This document shows positions 1 to 7,856 of a stretch of 17,451 nt of DNA, one piece after another. Source of the DNA: DASQVO01 sp035640715 (GTDB lineage Bacteria; Actinomycetota; Actinomycetes; Streptosporangiales; Streptosporangiaceae); the NCBI GenBank assembly GCA_035640715.1, contig DASQVO010000524.1, forward strand, positions 1 to 17,451, written 5' to 3'. Within the stretch, counting starts at the first letter, position 1, and every line of letters starts with the position of its first letter. The notes under the pieces were generated by a model. It was not told where the DNA came from, did no database searches, and worked only from the letters and a program-made list of their open reading frames with translations. A program made the translations under genes and the position numbers.

Positions 1-1
1 G

Positions 2-430
2 CTGCACTGGCGAGATGAGGGCGAGAAACGGCGCCGACAAATTGCGGAGACGATCGCCAGCGTGCCGCTTCGGCACCTTGTCGTGGTCCGGGATGGCCGC
101 CCGGGCGAGAGGCCTGAGCGCCGGCGGCGGCATTGCCTCGAGCGGTTGCTATACGAACTCGACCAGCTTGACGTCGGCACGGTCACCTTCGAATCCCGTG
201 GGCCAAGGGACGACAAACGCGACCGGGACATGCTGGACGCGCTCCGGGCCCAGCACGCGGTCTCCGCCGGCCTGCGGATTGAGCACGCGGTCGGCCCACA
301 CGAAGCAATGCTGTGGGTTGCCGATGCCGTCTGCGGGGCAGTCGTCCGGTTCAGGACCGGTGACCGCGGCTACCTGGAGACCATCCAGGCCAGCGTGGAG
401 GTACGGGTCATCGCGATCAGACCGCCGTAA
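2..430 (+). CDS. Conserved hypothetical protein, C-terminal part (5' end outside window)
   Basis: The reading frame is open from the left edge and ends with TAA at 428-430, giving about 142 residues. A GTG at 62 could be mistaken for a start, but the upstream in-frame codons (LHWRDEGEKRRR...) look like genuine protein, so I treat the gene as truncated by the window edge. The visible part is rich in charged residues, with a basic stretch (ERPERRRRHCLERLL) and a conserved-looking segment near the C-terminus (HEAMLWVADAVCGAVV). It resembles a family of actinomycete conserved hypotheticals of unknown function. No signal peptide, membrane segment or recognised catalytic motif is visible. Nothing downstream suggests a functional partner, because the next coding remnant is a broken resolvase. 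The protein identity is uncertain; that it is coding is likely. Confidence 0.7.
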   Translation: MHWRDEGEKRRRQIAETIASVPLRHLVVVRDGRPGERPERRRRHCLERLLYELDQLDVGTVTFESRGPRDDKRDRDMLDALRAQHAVSAGLRIEHAVGPHEAMLWVADAVCGAVVRFRTGDRGYLETIQASVEVRVIAIRPP

Positions 431-774
431 CGGTGCCTAGACAGCGCGAAGCCCCAGGCCCTGTCGTCCGGCAGGAAATCCCGGGGCTCACTTCCATCCC
501 CACCGCAATGGGGTAGCTTCGGTATCTAAGCTATGCGCCTACGGTACCGATGTAAACAGGTAGACGGAGTGACCCACAACACCTGGCCGTCTCTGGGCGT
601 TCCGCCGCAATGATGACGGCCAGGTGGGCGGGATGGGATCCGCCGCGAGGTGTCGGGAAAGATCGTTCGCGGACACCTTCAGCCGGTGCAGCATTTCCGC
701 AGGAACCGGATGTAACGCATGCCGTGTCCGCGGCTTCGTCACGCTGTCGGGGGTTACCGGTACAGTCCCCGGTC
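431..774. other. Gene-free stretch with a weak terminator-like inverted repeat
   Basis: No convincing gene lies here. Just after the first gene, AGCCCC (450-455) can pair with GGGGCT (483-488), with an inner CCTG/CAGG pair (460-463 and 472-475). This could form a branched hairpin and act as a terminator, but no T-run follows. A short minus-strand frame at 539-742 begins with GTG and has no recognisable homologue, so I do not call it. The stretch may hold the promoter of the broken resolvase that starts at 775. Confidence 0.4.
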
Positions 775-1009
775 ATGAAGATCGGCTACGGGCGGGTGTC
801 CACCCGCGACCAGAACCCCGACGCCCAGCGCGACGCCCTGGCCGCCGCTGGATGCGAGTAGGTGTTCATTGGCAAGGCCTCCGGCAAGCTGGCCCGCCGA
901 CCCAAGCTGGACCGGGCGCTGCTCGTCGCCCGGGCCGGGGACCATCTCGTGGTGACCAAGCTCGACCGGCTCGGCCGCTCCCTGGAATCCGTAGTGGCGA
1001 GCATGCGGC
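775..1009 (+). pseudogene. Serine recombinase (resolvase/invertase) remnant, amber-interrupted and truncated
   Basis: The start MKIGYGRVSTRDQNPDAQ matches the N-terminal catalytic domain of small serine resolvases; the serine in GRVST is the expected nucleophile (residue 9). An in-frame TAG at 859-861 follows AAAGCE. The same frame then continues with VFIGKASGKLARRPKLDR and VVTKLDRLGRSLE, which are the conserved second half of the catalytic domain. Homology stops at about 1009, so the rest of the domain and the DNA-binding helix-turn-helix are missing. The remnant abuts the 3' end of the IclR gene on the other strand. It probably came from a Tn3-like or IS607-like element, but no transposase partner is visible. 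It is dead both by the nonsense codon and by truncation. Confidence 0.85.
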
Positions 1010-1034
1010 TTCCTCCCGCGCTAATCTCTGGAAT

Positions 1035-1799
1035 CTACGTCAGTCGGCGGGCAATGGCGTCGCCGGCGAGCTTGAGTTCAGCGACGTACCGCTCCGGCGA
1101 TTCAATGCGCACGTCTTCCGCGAGGCCCGCGATCTGCAGCATCGCCACGAGGTCCCCGTTCGCGTCGAGGACGGGCGCCGCCACCGACGCTGCGCCGGCC
1201 ACCCGCTCATTGGAGCTCACGGCGTAGCCCTGCTGCCTGACCGTTTCCAGGTCACGGCGGAATTGCTCGGGGCTCACACTCTGACCGCTGGCTAGATGGA
1301 TCGGGCCGACCATGGCGAGCAGCTGATCAACCTCATCGGAGCTCAGGGTGGCCGCGATGACCCGGCCCGCGCCCACGTGCAGGGGAAGTCTTTCCCCGAC
1401 GGGCAGCTGGTACCGCAGCGGGCTGGCGCCTTCGACGCGGGCGATGAGCACGCGCGACAGGCCGACTCGCACCGACAGCGAGGCGGTCAGCTGGGTGGCC
1501 TCCGCAAGGTCACGCAGAACCGGCATCGCCGCCTGAGCCAGTGAGCTCGACATCAGGTAGGCGTGCGCGTTCGCCAGGGCCACGACGCCGACGGTGTATC
1601 CGGCCGGCTCACGTGCGACGTACCCGTGCAGTTCGAGGACGCCGAGGATGCGCTGGGTGGTGGCGACATGCAGGCTGGCCTGGCGCGCGATCTCGCTCAG
1701 CCGCAGCGGTTTCCGGCTCTGCTCCAGGACAGCGAGCACGTCAAGGGCACGTCCGAGCGAGCGCATGGGGCTGGGGCGGCGTTCGCCTCGTTCCTCCAT
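1035..1799 (-). CDS. IclR-family transcriptional regulator
   Basis: This 254-residue protein has the normal IclR length and layout. A winged helix-turn-helix occupies about residues 13-72 (SLGRALDVLAVLEQ..., LRLSEIARQASLHVATTQRILGVLE, HGYVAREPAGYTVG). An effector-binding domain follows from about residue 80 to the end. In the family that domain binds small organic acids, often the substrate or an intermediate of the neighbouring pathway. The ATG at 1799 has AGGAG just upstream. The gene begins 24 bases after the citryl-CoA lyase stop, so it is probably the last gene of the transport/CoA operon and controls it. The palindrome upstream of livH (8777-8791) is a candidate binding site, though nothing here proves this regulator binds it. 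Whether it activates or represses cannot be read from sequence. Confidence 0.93.
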   Translation of the reverse strand: MEERGERRPSPMRSLGRALDVLAVLEQSRKPLRLSEIARQASLHVATTQRILGVLELHGYVAREPAGYTVGVVALANAHAYLMSSSLAQAAMPVLRDLAEATQLTASLSVRVGLSRVLIARVEGASPLRYQLPVGERLPLHVGAGRVIAATLSSDEVDQLLAMVGPIHLASGQSVSPEQFRRDLETVRQQGYAVSSNERVAGAASVAAPVLDANGDLVAMLQIAGLAEDVRIESPERYVAELKLAGDAIARRLT

Positions 1800-1823
1800 G
1801 ACGGCTCCTCTGGCTACGGCTGA

Positions 1824-2711
1824 TCAGTCCAGCGCACCGCCGAGATTATCCGGCAATGAGAACTTTTCAGGGCGGAGTCGCGGGCCGGGGGCAGCCGGGT
1901 TGATGTGACGGGGAGCGGGGCCGGTGTAGCGTGCGGCTTCGCCCGGCGGCAGCGGGCCCTTGATGCGGGCGCCTTCTTGCATCTGCTCCCAGGCGTGGGC
2001 GAGCAGGCCGATGGAGCGGGACAACGCAAAGAGGCCTTTGCCGAGTGGTGGGGCTAGGCCAAGCTCGCTGTACACGACGGCGGTGGCACCGTCGACGTTC
2101 ATCGGAATCGGCTTCCCGTGCGCGGCGATCAGTTCGCGTTCGAGTGCCGTGGCTATCCGGAGGTATTCACCGCTTGCTGCGCCGTCGGCCACCGCTGACT
2201 CGACGAGCCCCAGCAGGGGATCCCGGCGGGGATCGCGCATGTGCATGCGGTGCCCGAATCCCGGCACGAACCGGCGGCTCTGCCGGTACCGGGCCACGGC
2301 CCGGGATACGACGGCGCTCTCCCCGGCGTCGGATGCCTCCTGCTCCCGGCGCAGCTGCTCGAGGAACTCCATGCAGTTCTGGCCGGCGCCTCCGTGGATG
2401 TCCCCGAGCATGTTGACGCCGGTGGCGACGGCCTGGCTCAGCCCCACTCCGCAGGTCGCCGCCATGCGCGCGGCCGCGATCGACGGCGCTTGCGGGCCGT
2501 GGTCGATGCCGGCGACGAGAGCGGCGTTGAGCAGCCGTTCCTGCCATGGTGTGGGCAGCTCGCCGGTGACCGTCAGCCACACGGTGCCGGCGTAGGACAG
2601 CCGATCAATGATCTCGCCGATCGGATAGCCGCGGATCCGGATGATTCCCGGTGCCGTGTCGGTGATGCCCGTGGCCCAGGCTTCGCCAGGCGTGCGGGCG
2701 CTGTCGCTCAT
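1824..2711 (-). CDS. Citryl-CoA lyase-like protein (citrate synthase fold)
   Basis: About 295 residues, far shorter than full citrate synthase (about 430) but typical of stand-alone citryl-CoA lyase-type proteins. The three catalytic residues of the citrate synthase fold are kept: His106 in DIHGGAG, His154 in PGFGHRMH and Asp207 in NVDGAT. A late IKGPLP region corresponds to the substrate-binding end. The family makes or breaks the bond between acetyl-CoA and a 2-oxoacid, here probably in the cleavage direction. I start at the ATG at 2711 because it overlaps the CoA-transferase stop as ATGA (2708-2711), a sign of translational coupling; an ATG at 2726 would add five residues. The partner CoA-transferase would supply the acyl-CoA. 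A 2-methylcitrate synthase-like role is possible but less likely given the length and context. Confidence 0.85.
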   Translation of the reverse strand: MSDSARTPGEAWATGITDTAPGIIRIRGYPIGEIIDRLSYAGTVWLTVTGELPTPWQERLLNAALVAGIDHGPQAPSIAAARMAATCGVGLSQAVATGVNMLGDIHGGAGQNCMEFLEQLRREQEASDAGESAVVSRAVARYRQSRRFVPGFGHRMHMRDPRRDPLLGLVESAVADGAASGEYLRIATALERELIAAHGKPIPMNVDGATAVVYSELGLAPPLGKGLFALSRSIGLLAHAWEQMQEGARIKGPLPPGEAARYTGPAPRHINPAAPGPRLRPEKFSLPDNLGGALD

Positions 2712-3922
2712 ATCGCTCCCGTGCATCGGAAGTCGGCGATCTCGGCGACCGTGTATCCCAGCTCTCCCAGTACGTCGGACGTGTGCTGGCCGAGTGTTGG
2801 CGGAGAACTGCGCGGGGCCAGGGACCGCTCGTTGACGTGGATCCCGCTGCCGAGGATTTCCACGGAGCGGTCCGGCGGGATGCCCGGGACACCGATGACG
2901 TGGCGGATGTCCCGCTGCCGTACCTGCTCCTGCTCGAGGGCCTCGGTGACGGTCAGGACGCGGCCGGCCGGGATACCCGCGGTGGCGAACACGGCTTCCC
3001 AGTGCGCGGCAGGCCGGGCCAGCAGCGTCTGCTCCAGCTCGGCGCGCAGCTCGTCGCGGTGCTGCTTGCGGTCTTCACGCCCGCGGAAGCGCGCATCGGC
3101 CAGCAGGTCGGGGCGATCGCACACGCGGCAGATGGCTTCGAACTGCGCCTGCGTATTGGCCGCGATATTCAGCTGGCCGTCCGCGGTGCGAAAGGTGCCG
3201 GACGGTGCCGATGTCACGTTCTCGTTCCCAGCGCGACCCGGAGGCCGCCCTCCGATCAAGTAGTCCGAGACCACCCAGCCCATCGCGGTCATGGCTGTCT
3301 CCAGCATGGACACATCGAGGAAGCTGCCTTCACCGTCGTGGTTGCGCCGGTTGAGGGCCGCGCACACCGCGAGGGCCGCCGCCATGCCGCCGAGGGTGTC
3401 GCAGATCGGGAACCCGACCCGTACCGGCCCGCCGTCCGGGTAACCGGTGACGTCGGCCATGCCGGCCAGGCCCTGAATGATCTGGTCGTAGGCGGGACGC
3501 CCGGCGAGCGGGCCCGACTGCCCGAAGCCGGACAGCGCGCAGTACACGAGCCGGCTGTTGATCTCGTGAATGCGCGGCCAGGGAAAGCCCAGGCGGGCGA
3601 GCACGCCCGGGCGCATGTTCTCGATGAGCACGTCAGCGGCCGAGATGAGCCGGCCGAGGATCTCCCGGCCACCTTTGGTCTTCAGGTTCACGGTGACGGA
3701 TCGTTTGCCGGCGTTCTGCGCGAGGAACGACGTGCCCATCTGGGCGTCGCGCAATTCAGCATCGGAACCGAGTTCGCGTGCGACGTCGCCGTGACCCGGT
3801 TCCTCGACCTTGATGATGTCCGCGCCGAGCAGGCCCAACTGGTAGGCCGCGAACGGCCCGGCCAGGACGGTGGTCAGGTCGAGTACCTTCACTCCGGACA
3901 GCGGCTCATCGGACATCGGCAT
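2708..3922 (-). CDS. Family III CoA-transferase (CaiB/BaiF type)
   Basis: The 404-residue length and sequence are typical of formyl-CoA transferase/CaiB enzymes. The N-terminus GVKVLDLTTVLAGPFAAYQLGLLGAD and the following VIENMRPGV-like segment are diagnostic of the family. Asp175 in GFPICDTLGG sits where family III enzymes carry the aspartate that forms the acyl-anhydride with substrate. These enzymes move CoA from a donor thioester (often succinyl- or acetyl-CoA) to a carboxylic acid without ATP. The ATG at 3922 has AGGAG nine bases upstream; a second ATG at 3916 is possible. The gene starts 120 bases after the binding-protein gene, across a GC-rich hairpin, and overlaps the lyase by four bases. 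Its substrate is probably the acid imported by the ABC transporter. Family assignment is firm; the substrate is inferred. Confidence 0.93.
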   Translation of the reverse strand: MPMSDEPLSGVKVLDLTTVLAGPFAAYQLGLLGADIIKVEEPGHGDVARELGSDAELRDAQMGTSFLAQNAGKRSVTVNLKTKGGREILGRLISAADVLIENMRPGVLARLGFPWPRIHEINSRLVYCALSGFGQSGPLAGRPAYDQIIQGLAGMADVTGYPDGGPVRVGFPICDTLGGMAAALAVCAALNRRNHDGEGSFLDVSMLETAMTAMGWVVSDYLIGGRPPGRAGNENVTSAPSGTFRTADGQLNIAANTQAQFEAICRVCDRPDLLADARFRGREDRKQHRDELRAELEQTLLARPAAHWEAVFATAGIPAGRVLTVTEALEQEQVRQRDIRHVIGVPGIPPDRSVEILGSGIHVNERSLAPRSSPPTLGQHTSDVLGELGYTVAEIADFRCTGAI

Positions 3923-3995
3923 ACTTCGTTGCTCCTGGCGTCTGGTGGGTCAGGTGGCGAGGGGCCCGGCGGCGAGATGGGAGCCTGGTGGTGCC

Positions 3996-4030
3996 GCGCC
4001 GCCCGATGCCCGGTCATGCCCGGGCGGCGC
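3996..4030 (-). terminator. Intercistronic GC-rich hairpin after the binding-protein gene
   Basis: GCGCCGCCCG at 3996-4005 and CGGGCGGCGC at 4021-4030 form a perfect 10-bp inverted repeat with a 15-base loop. It begins 13 bases beyond the binding-protein stop, and no T-run follows on the minus strand. It may be a partial terminator or an RNA-stabilising hairpin that lets the binding protein be made in excess over the enzymes downstream. The structure is seen directly; its role is inferred. Confidence 0.5.
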
Positions 4031-4042
4031 AGCATCACGGGA

Positions 4043-5293
4043 TCAGCTGGACAGCCTGGCGATGGCGGCAGCAGGGACGTAGGAGACCTGGGCTCCGCTC
4101 GGATTGCTGGCGAAGCCGACGACGGAGAAGCCACTGAACACGTTGTGATGGCTGTTGAAGTCATCGGAGCCGCCGGCGCCTTCGAAGTTGATGTCCTTAC
4201 CGGACTTCAGCAAGCTGACGCAAGCGGCGTAGGTACTGCACGTGGTGCCAGGCGGGCTGGCGACGTCAACGACGTGCTTGGTCCACACCGACGGGTCCGT
4301 GCTCTTGGCCTCGGTCATGGCGAGGGCCGCGATGATGACGGAATCGTAGATGTCGTAGGTGGAAGGCAGCGGTGTGCTGGTGTGATACACGGCTGAGTAA
4401 TCCGCGAGAAAGTGGCTGTATGCGGGCCCGGTCGGCGCCGCGGGCAGCGCGGCGAACAGATCCTTGCCCGCCTGGCTGCCGAACGCCTTCGAATACACCG
4501 CGCCGGCCATCAGGTCGTCCCCGACCCACGGCGTGCTGAGGTAGCCGAGCTGCCCAGCGTCTGACCACATCGTCGAGGCCGTCTGCGTGTCGAAAGAGGC
4601 GAAGACCACCTGAGGGTGCCCGGCGAATGCCTTGACCAGCTCAGTCCGGTAGGACCCCTGGTCCGGCACGATCGACTGATTCGACAGCACCGTTCCGCCG
4701 AGCTTTTTGAACGCCTTCTCCAGCGGGGCCACGAAGCCCTGCGAGTTGGCCGAGTTATCGAAGATGAGCGACGCCGACTTGTACCCCTTGCTCATGGCAT
4801 AGATGGCCATGGCCGTGGCCTCGGTGGAGTCGGATGCGAAGGTGCGGAACACATACGGGAAATTCATGTTATCGAGCTGGGCGGTGCCACCGAGAGCGAA
4901 GTCGGCGACGTTGTTGGGCGCGAAGTCGTTGATAACCGCCTCGATCGTCGGCGAGAACGGCCCAATGACGACTTTCGGCTTCGACAGCAAGAGCTTGCGC
5001 AGCGCCGGCAGCGCGTCAACGGAGTCGGCGGCGTCGTCGGCCGGCACGGCCTTGAGCTGCTGCCCCATCACGCCACCGTGCTTATTGACCTCGTACATGG
5101 CCGCCTGGACGCCGTGCACGCCCCAGCTGGACAGCTCCGCCTTAGCTCCTGTGAACGGGAAAATCTCGCCCAGCGTGATGGAAGCGGACGATGAACCGCT
5201 GCCACCGTTGCTGTTACCGCAGGCGGCCAGGCCACCGGCGAGCGCTGTCGCCGCGGTGAGCGCGGCGGCCCATCTGGGGATTCGGACGATCAT
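4043..5293 (-). CDS. ABC transporter substrate-binding lipoprotein, branched-chain amino acid/organic acid type
   Basis: This 416-residue protein starts with a basic and hydrophobic signal peptide ending in the lipobox LAAC, with Cys25 as the lipidated residue. A Gly/Ser-rich linker (GNSNGGSGSSSAS) follows, then the binding domain from about residue 38 (ITLGEIFPFTGAKAELS). It belongs to the periplasmic-binding-protein type 1 family found with LivHMGF transporters, which bind amino acids, aromatic acids, amides or other organic acids. In a Gram-positive cell it would sit on the outer face of the membrane. The ATG at 5293 has GGAG eight bases upstream and overlaps the livF stop as ATGA (5290-5293). 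The downstream CoA-transferase and lyase suggest a carboxylate ligand rather than an amino acid. The ligand cannot be read from sequence. Confidence 0.93.
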   Translation of the reverse strand: MIVRIPRWAAALTAATALAGGLAACGNSNGGSGSSSASITLGEIFPFTGAKAELSSWGVHGVQAAMYEVNKHGGVMGQQLKAVPADDAADSVDALPALRKLLLSKPKVVIGPFSPTIEAVINDFAPNNVADFALGGTAQLDNMNFPYVFRTFASDSTEATAMAIYAMSKGYKSASLIFDNSANSQGFVAPLEKAFKKLGGTVLSNQSIVPDQGSYRTELVKAFAGHPQVVFASFDTQTASTMWSDAGQLGYLSTPWVGDDLMAGAVYSKAFGSQAGKDLFAALPAAPTGPAYSHFLADYSAVYHTSTPLPSTYDIYDSVIIAALAMTEAKSTDPSVWTKHVVDVASPPGTTCSTYAACVSLLKSGKDINFEGAGGSDDFNSHHNVFSGFSVVGFASNPSGAQVSYVPAAAIARLSS

Positions 5294-6045
5294 GGGTGCT
5301 TCTCCTCTTCGAGTTGACGCTGATCGTGCGGCGCCTTGAGCTGGTTGTGGCCGAGGAAGATGGCGCCCAGGTCCAGCGCGGCGATCTCGGCGGTCGGGCC
5401 GTGCACGTGGTTCGCGCCGGCGACGAGGACGTATACGGCCTGCGCGTGCTTGAGCGCGCGGTCGACGTTCTGCTCCACGACCACGGCCGCGGTGCCGGCC
5501 GCGGCGATCCGTTCGATCTGGCCCCAGACCACCGTGGTGTAGGCGGGGGACAGGCCCGCGGTGGGCTCGTCGAGGATGATCACCTCTGGATCGGCCATCA
5601 GGGCCCGCGCCATCGCGAGCATGTTCTGCTGCCCGCCGGACAGCTGCCCGGCCCGCTTGCGCTCGGCCTTGGCCAGGTCAGGAAAGATATCGAGAACTTC
5701 GCCGATCTTCGCGTCGCTTTTGCGCCGCCGGGCGTAGCCGCCGACCTCAAGGTTTTCGCGCACCGTGAGGCTGACGAAGACGTTCGCGTTCTGCGGGACG
5801 TAAGCGAGGCCCTTGCGCGGGAGCAGGTGCCCGGCCAGGCGGGTGACCTCGGTGCCGCCCACCCACACCCGCCCCGAAAGCGGCCGGAGCACCCCGCAGA
5901 CCGCCTTGGCGAACGTGGACTTCCCGGCGCCGTTCGGCCCGACGATGGTCGTGATCTTTCCTGACTCTGCGCTGAGGTCGACGTCGCGGATGATCGGGGC
6001 GCGTCCGTAACCAGCCGTGATTCCCTCAGCCGTCAACGCGGGCAT
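5290..6045 (-). CDS. livF: LivF-type ABC transporter ATP-binding protein
   Basis: This 251-residue protein is of normal LivF length. Walker A is GPNGAGKST (36-44), the Q-loop Gln is residue 85, the signature is LSGGQQ (135-140) and Walker B is VIILDEP (155-161). The switch position reads VEQN (190-193), with glutamine in place of histidine, which is usual for LivF and distinguishes it from LivG. It would pair with LivG as the cytoplasmic motor of the importer. The ATG at 6045 has AGGAG six bases upstream. The gene overlaps the end of livG by 20 bases and the start of the binding-protein gene by four. The C-terminal tail (QLEEEKHP) is highly charged, partly because it contains the next gene's ribosome binding site. 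Confidence 0.93.
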   Translation of the reverse strand: MPALTAEGITAGYGRAPIIRDVDLSAESGKITTIVGPNGAGKSTFAKAVCGVLRPLSGRVWVGGTEVTRLAGHLLPRKGLAYVPQNANVFVSLTVRENLEVGGYARRRKSDAKIGEVLDIFPDLAKAERKRAGQLSGGQQNMLAMARALMADPEVIILDEPTAGLSPAYTTVVWGQIERIAAAGTAAVVVEQNVDRALKHAQAVYVLVAGANHVHGPTAEIAALDLGAIFLGHNQLKAPHDQRQLEEEKHP

Positions 6046-6838
6046 CGAGCACTCCTCCCAGGTAGGCGCGGACGACTTCTGCGTTGTCCCGCAGCTCGCT
6101 CATCAGTCCGGTCGCGAGTGTGCGGCCCTCGGCGAGGACGATCACGTGATCGCAGATCTGCTCGACGACGCCGAGGTTGTGCTCGACCATGAGCACGGTG
6201 ACCCCCGCTGCCTTCAGCCGCAGGATGTGCGCTCCGATCTGGTCGATTAGCGCCGGATTCACCCCGGCCAGCGGCTCGTCCAGCAGCAGCAGCCGTGGGC
6301 TGGCCATCACCGCCCGTGCCAGCTCGAGCAGGCGCTTCTGGCCGCCGGACAGCTCCCGCGCCCAGTTGTCGCGCACCTCGTAGAGGCCGTACTCGCGCAG
6401 GACGGACAAAGCACGCTCGATGTGCCTGCGCTCCTCGCGCCGGACCAGACCGGGCCGGAAATAGATGTTGAACAGCGACTCGCCTGCTTGCCCGATCGGG
6501 GTGACCAGCAAGTTCTCCAGCACCGTCAGGCCCTGCAGTTCACGCGAGAGCTGAAAGGTACGGATCATGCCGGCTCGCGCGAGCCGGTGGCTGGGCCAGC
6601 CGGTCACCGCTGCCTCGCCGAGGCGGACGGACCCTGCGTCCGGGGCCAGGAAGCCGGAGACGAGGTTGACGACGGTGCTTTTCCCGGCGCCGTTCGGCCC
6701 GATGAGCGCCGTGACGGTCCCGGCCGTGACGTCGAAGCTCGCGTCGTTGACCGCAGCGACGCCGCCAAAGGACTTGCTCAGCTCACGGCAGCTCAGCGCC
6801 GCAGCGGGAGATGGGGCGTCGGCCTGGGCGGATGTCAC
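6026..6838 (-). CDS. livG: LivG-type ABC transporter ATP-binding protein
   Basis: This 270-residue protein has Walker A GPNGAGKST (47-55), Q-loop Gln96, signature LSGGQ (163-167), Walker B LLLLDEP (183-189) and switch histidine His220 in VEHN. The insert between the Q-loop and signature (about residues 100-160) is the longer form usual in LivG. The start codon is GTG at 6838, overlapping the livM stop as GTGA (6835-6838) and preceded by a purine-rich GGGGGCGG. It is one of two ATPases of the importer; the other, LivF, follows with a 20-base overlap. All motifs needed for ATP hydrolysis are intact. Confidence 0.93.
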   Translation of the reverse strand: MTSAQADAPSPAAALSCRELSKSFGGVAAVNDASFDVTAGTVTALIGPNGAGKSTVVNLVSGFLAPDAGSVRLGEAAVTGWPSHRLARAGMIRTFQLSRELQGLTVLENLLVTPIGQAGESLFNIYFRPGLVRREERRHIERALSVLREYGLYEVRDNWARELSGGQKRLLELARAVMASPRLLLLDEPLAGVNPALIDQIGAHILRLKAAGVTVLMVEHNLGVVEQICDHVIVLAEGRTLATGLMSELRDNAEVVRAYLGGVLDARVDG

Positions 6839-7854
6839 TGCGCCGCCCCCTTAGTCATGAGCGAGCTTGTGCCGGGCGCCGCGGAGTCTTCGCCGCCCAA
6901 GAAGCCGGTGAACCGGCGGCGGCGCTCCGGGATCACCCCTTGCGGCCGGAACCAGAGCGTCACGATGAGCAGGGTCCCGATGACCGCGCCCTCCAGATTG
7001 AGGATCAGGCCCGGGTGCCCAGGGATGTCCGGGAGGAACTTCGGCAGCTGAGTGAACAGGACCGGTACCACGAACGCGCCCATCACGACGCCGAGGTTGT
7101 TGCGCATCCCGCCGATAATCAGGGCGGCGAAGATGAGGAACGTTTCCGGCGGCAGCCACGCGCTGGTGTTGAACGAGGACGAGAACTCGATAATCAGGCC
7201 ACCGCCGATGCCGGCGTAGAACGCGCCGATCAGCATGGCGGTGAGCTGGTAGCGGAATACATTCTTGCCGAGCGAGCTGACGACGTCCGGGTCGTCGCGG
7301 ATGGCGCGCAGCGTGCGGCCGAGCGGAGAGCGCGTGATGCGGCTTATCACCAGCCACATGATCAGGGCGATGACGACCGCGGCCACCGCGAAGAAAACCA
7401 GGAACGAGTTGGCGTTGAGGTGGAAGACGCCCGACAGTGGCATCGGCACCGTGTTCAGGCCGTCCGCGCCGTCGAAGAGCGGTACGTAGTTATTGATGAC
7501 GTCGTAGAGGACCAGGGACACCGAGATGAGGACCATCGCCAGGTAGTCGCTGCGCAGGCGCCGGAAGGCGATAAAGGCCACGAGGAGCGCGAGCAGGCAC
7601 GAGACCGCGCCGCCGAGCAGCAGGCTCACCGGAAACGGGAACCGCGCGCCGAACATGTAGGACTGCCCCGAGCCGGCGACCGGCTTGCCCATCGACGTCA
7701 CGCCGGTGATGTACGCGCCCACCGCGACGAACGCGATATAGGCGAAGTTCAGGATGCCGGCCTCGCCGAACTGCAGATTCAGCCCCCAGCCGAGCACGCA
7801 GTAGGCCGCGAAGAAGAACAGCAGCGTGAAGCCGTAATAGAGGATAGGGGACAT
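6835..7854 (-). CDS. livM: LivM-type ABC transporter permease
   Basis: About 339 residues with many hydrophobic segments, starting MSPILYYGFTLLFFFAAYCVLGWGLNLQFGEAGILNFAYIA, typical of LivM. The cytoplasmic EAA-like loop that contacts the ATPases is visible as SPLGRTLRAIRDDPDVVSSLGKN. The frame is open further upstream (to 8154), but that part is an arginine/histidine-rich shadow of livH. The ATG at 7854 fits the family start, has AAAGG seven bases upstream and lies only two bases after the livH stop. The C-terminal tail after RRFTGFLGG is hydrophilic. It would form the membrane channel together with LivH. Confidence 0.92.
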   Translation of the reverse strand: MSPILYYGFTLLFFFAAYCVLGWGLNLQFGEAGILNFAYIAFVAVGAYITGVTSMGKPVAGSGQSYMFGARFPFPVSLLLGGAVSCLLALLVAFIAFRRLRSDYLAMVLISVSLVLYDVINNYVPLFDGADGLNTVPMPLSGVFHLNANSFLVFFAVAAVVIALIMWLVISRITRSPLGRTLRAIRDDPDVVSSLGKNVFRYQLTAMLIGAFYAGIGGGLIIEFSSSFNTSAWLPPETFLIFAALIIGGMRNNLGVVMGAFVVPVLFTQLPKFLPDIPGHPGLILNLEGAVIGTLLIVTLWFRPQGVIPERRRRFTGFLGGEDSAAPGTSSLMTKGAAQ

Positions 7855-7856
7855 CG

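Noticed and set aside
539..742. Possible 67-codon gene on the minus strand starting with GTG
   Set aside because: No family resemblance, weak codon bias and a low-complexity end; left uncalled.
2783..4396. Long open frame (537 codons) on the plus strand
   Set aside because: It lies opposite the CoA-transferase and binding-protein genes, which have full family motifs. Its composition (Arg/Gly/Asp/His-rich, no motifs) is that of a high-GC antisense shadow.
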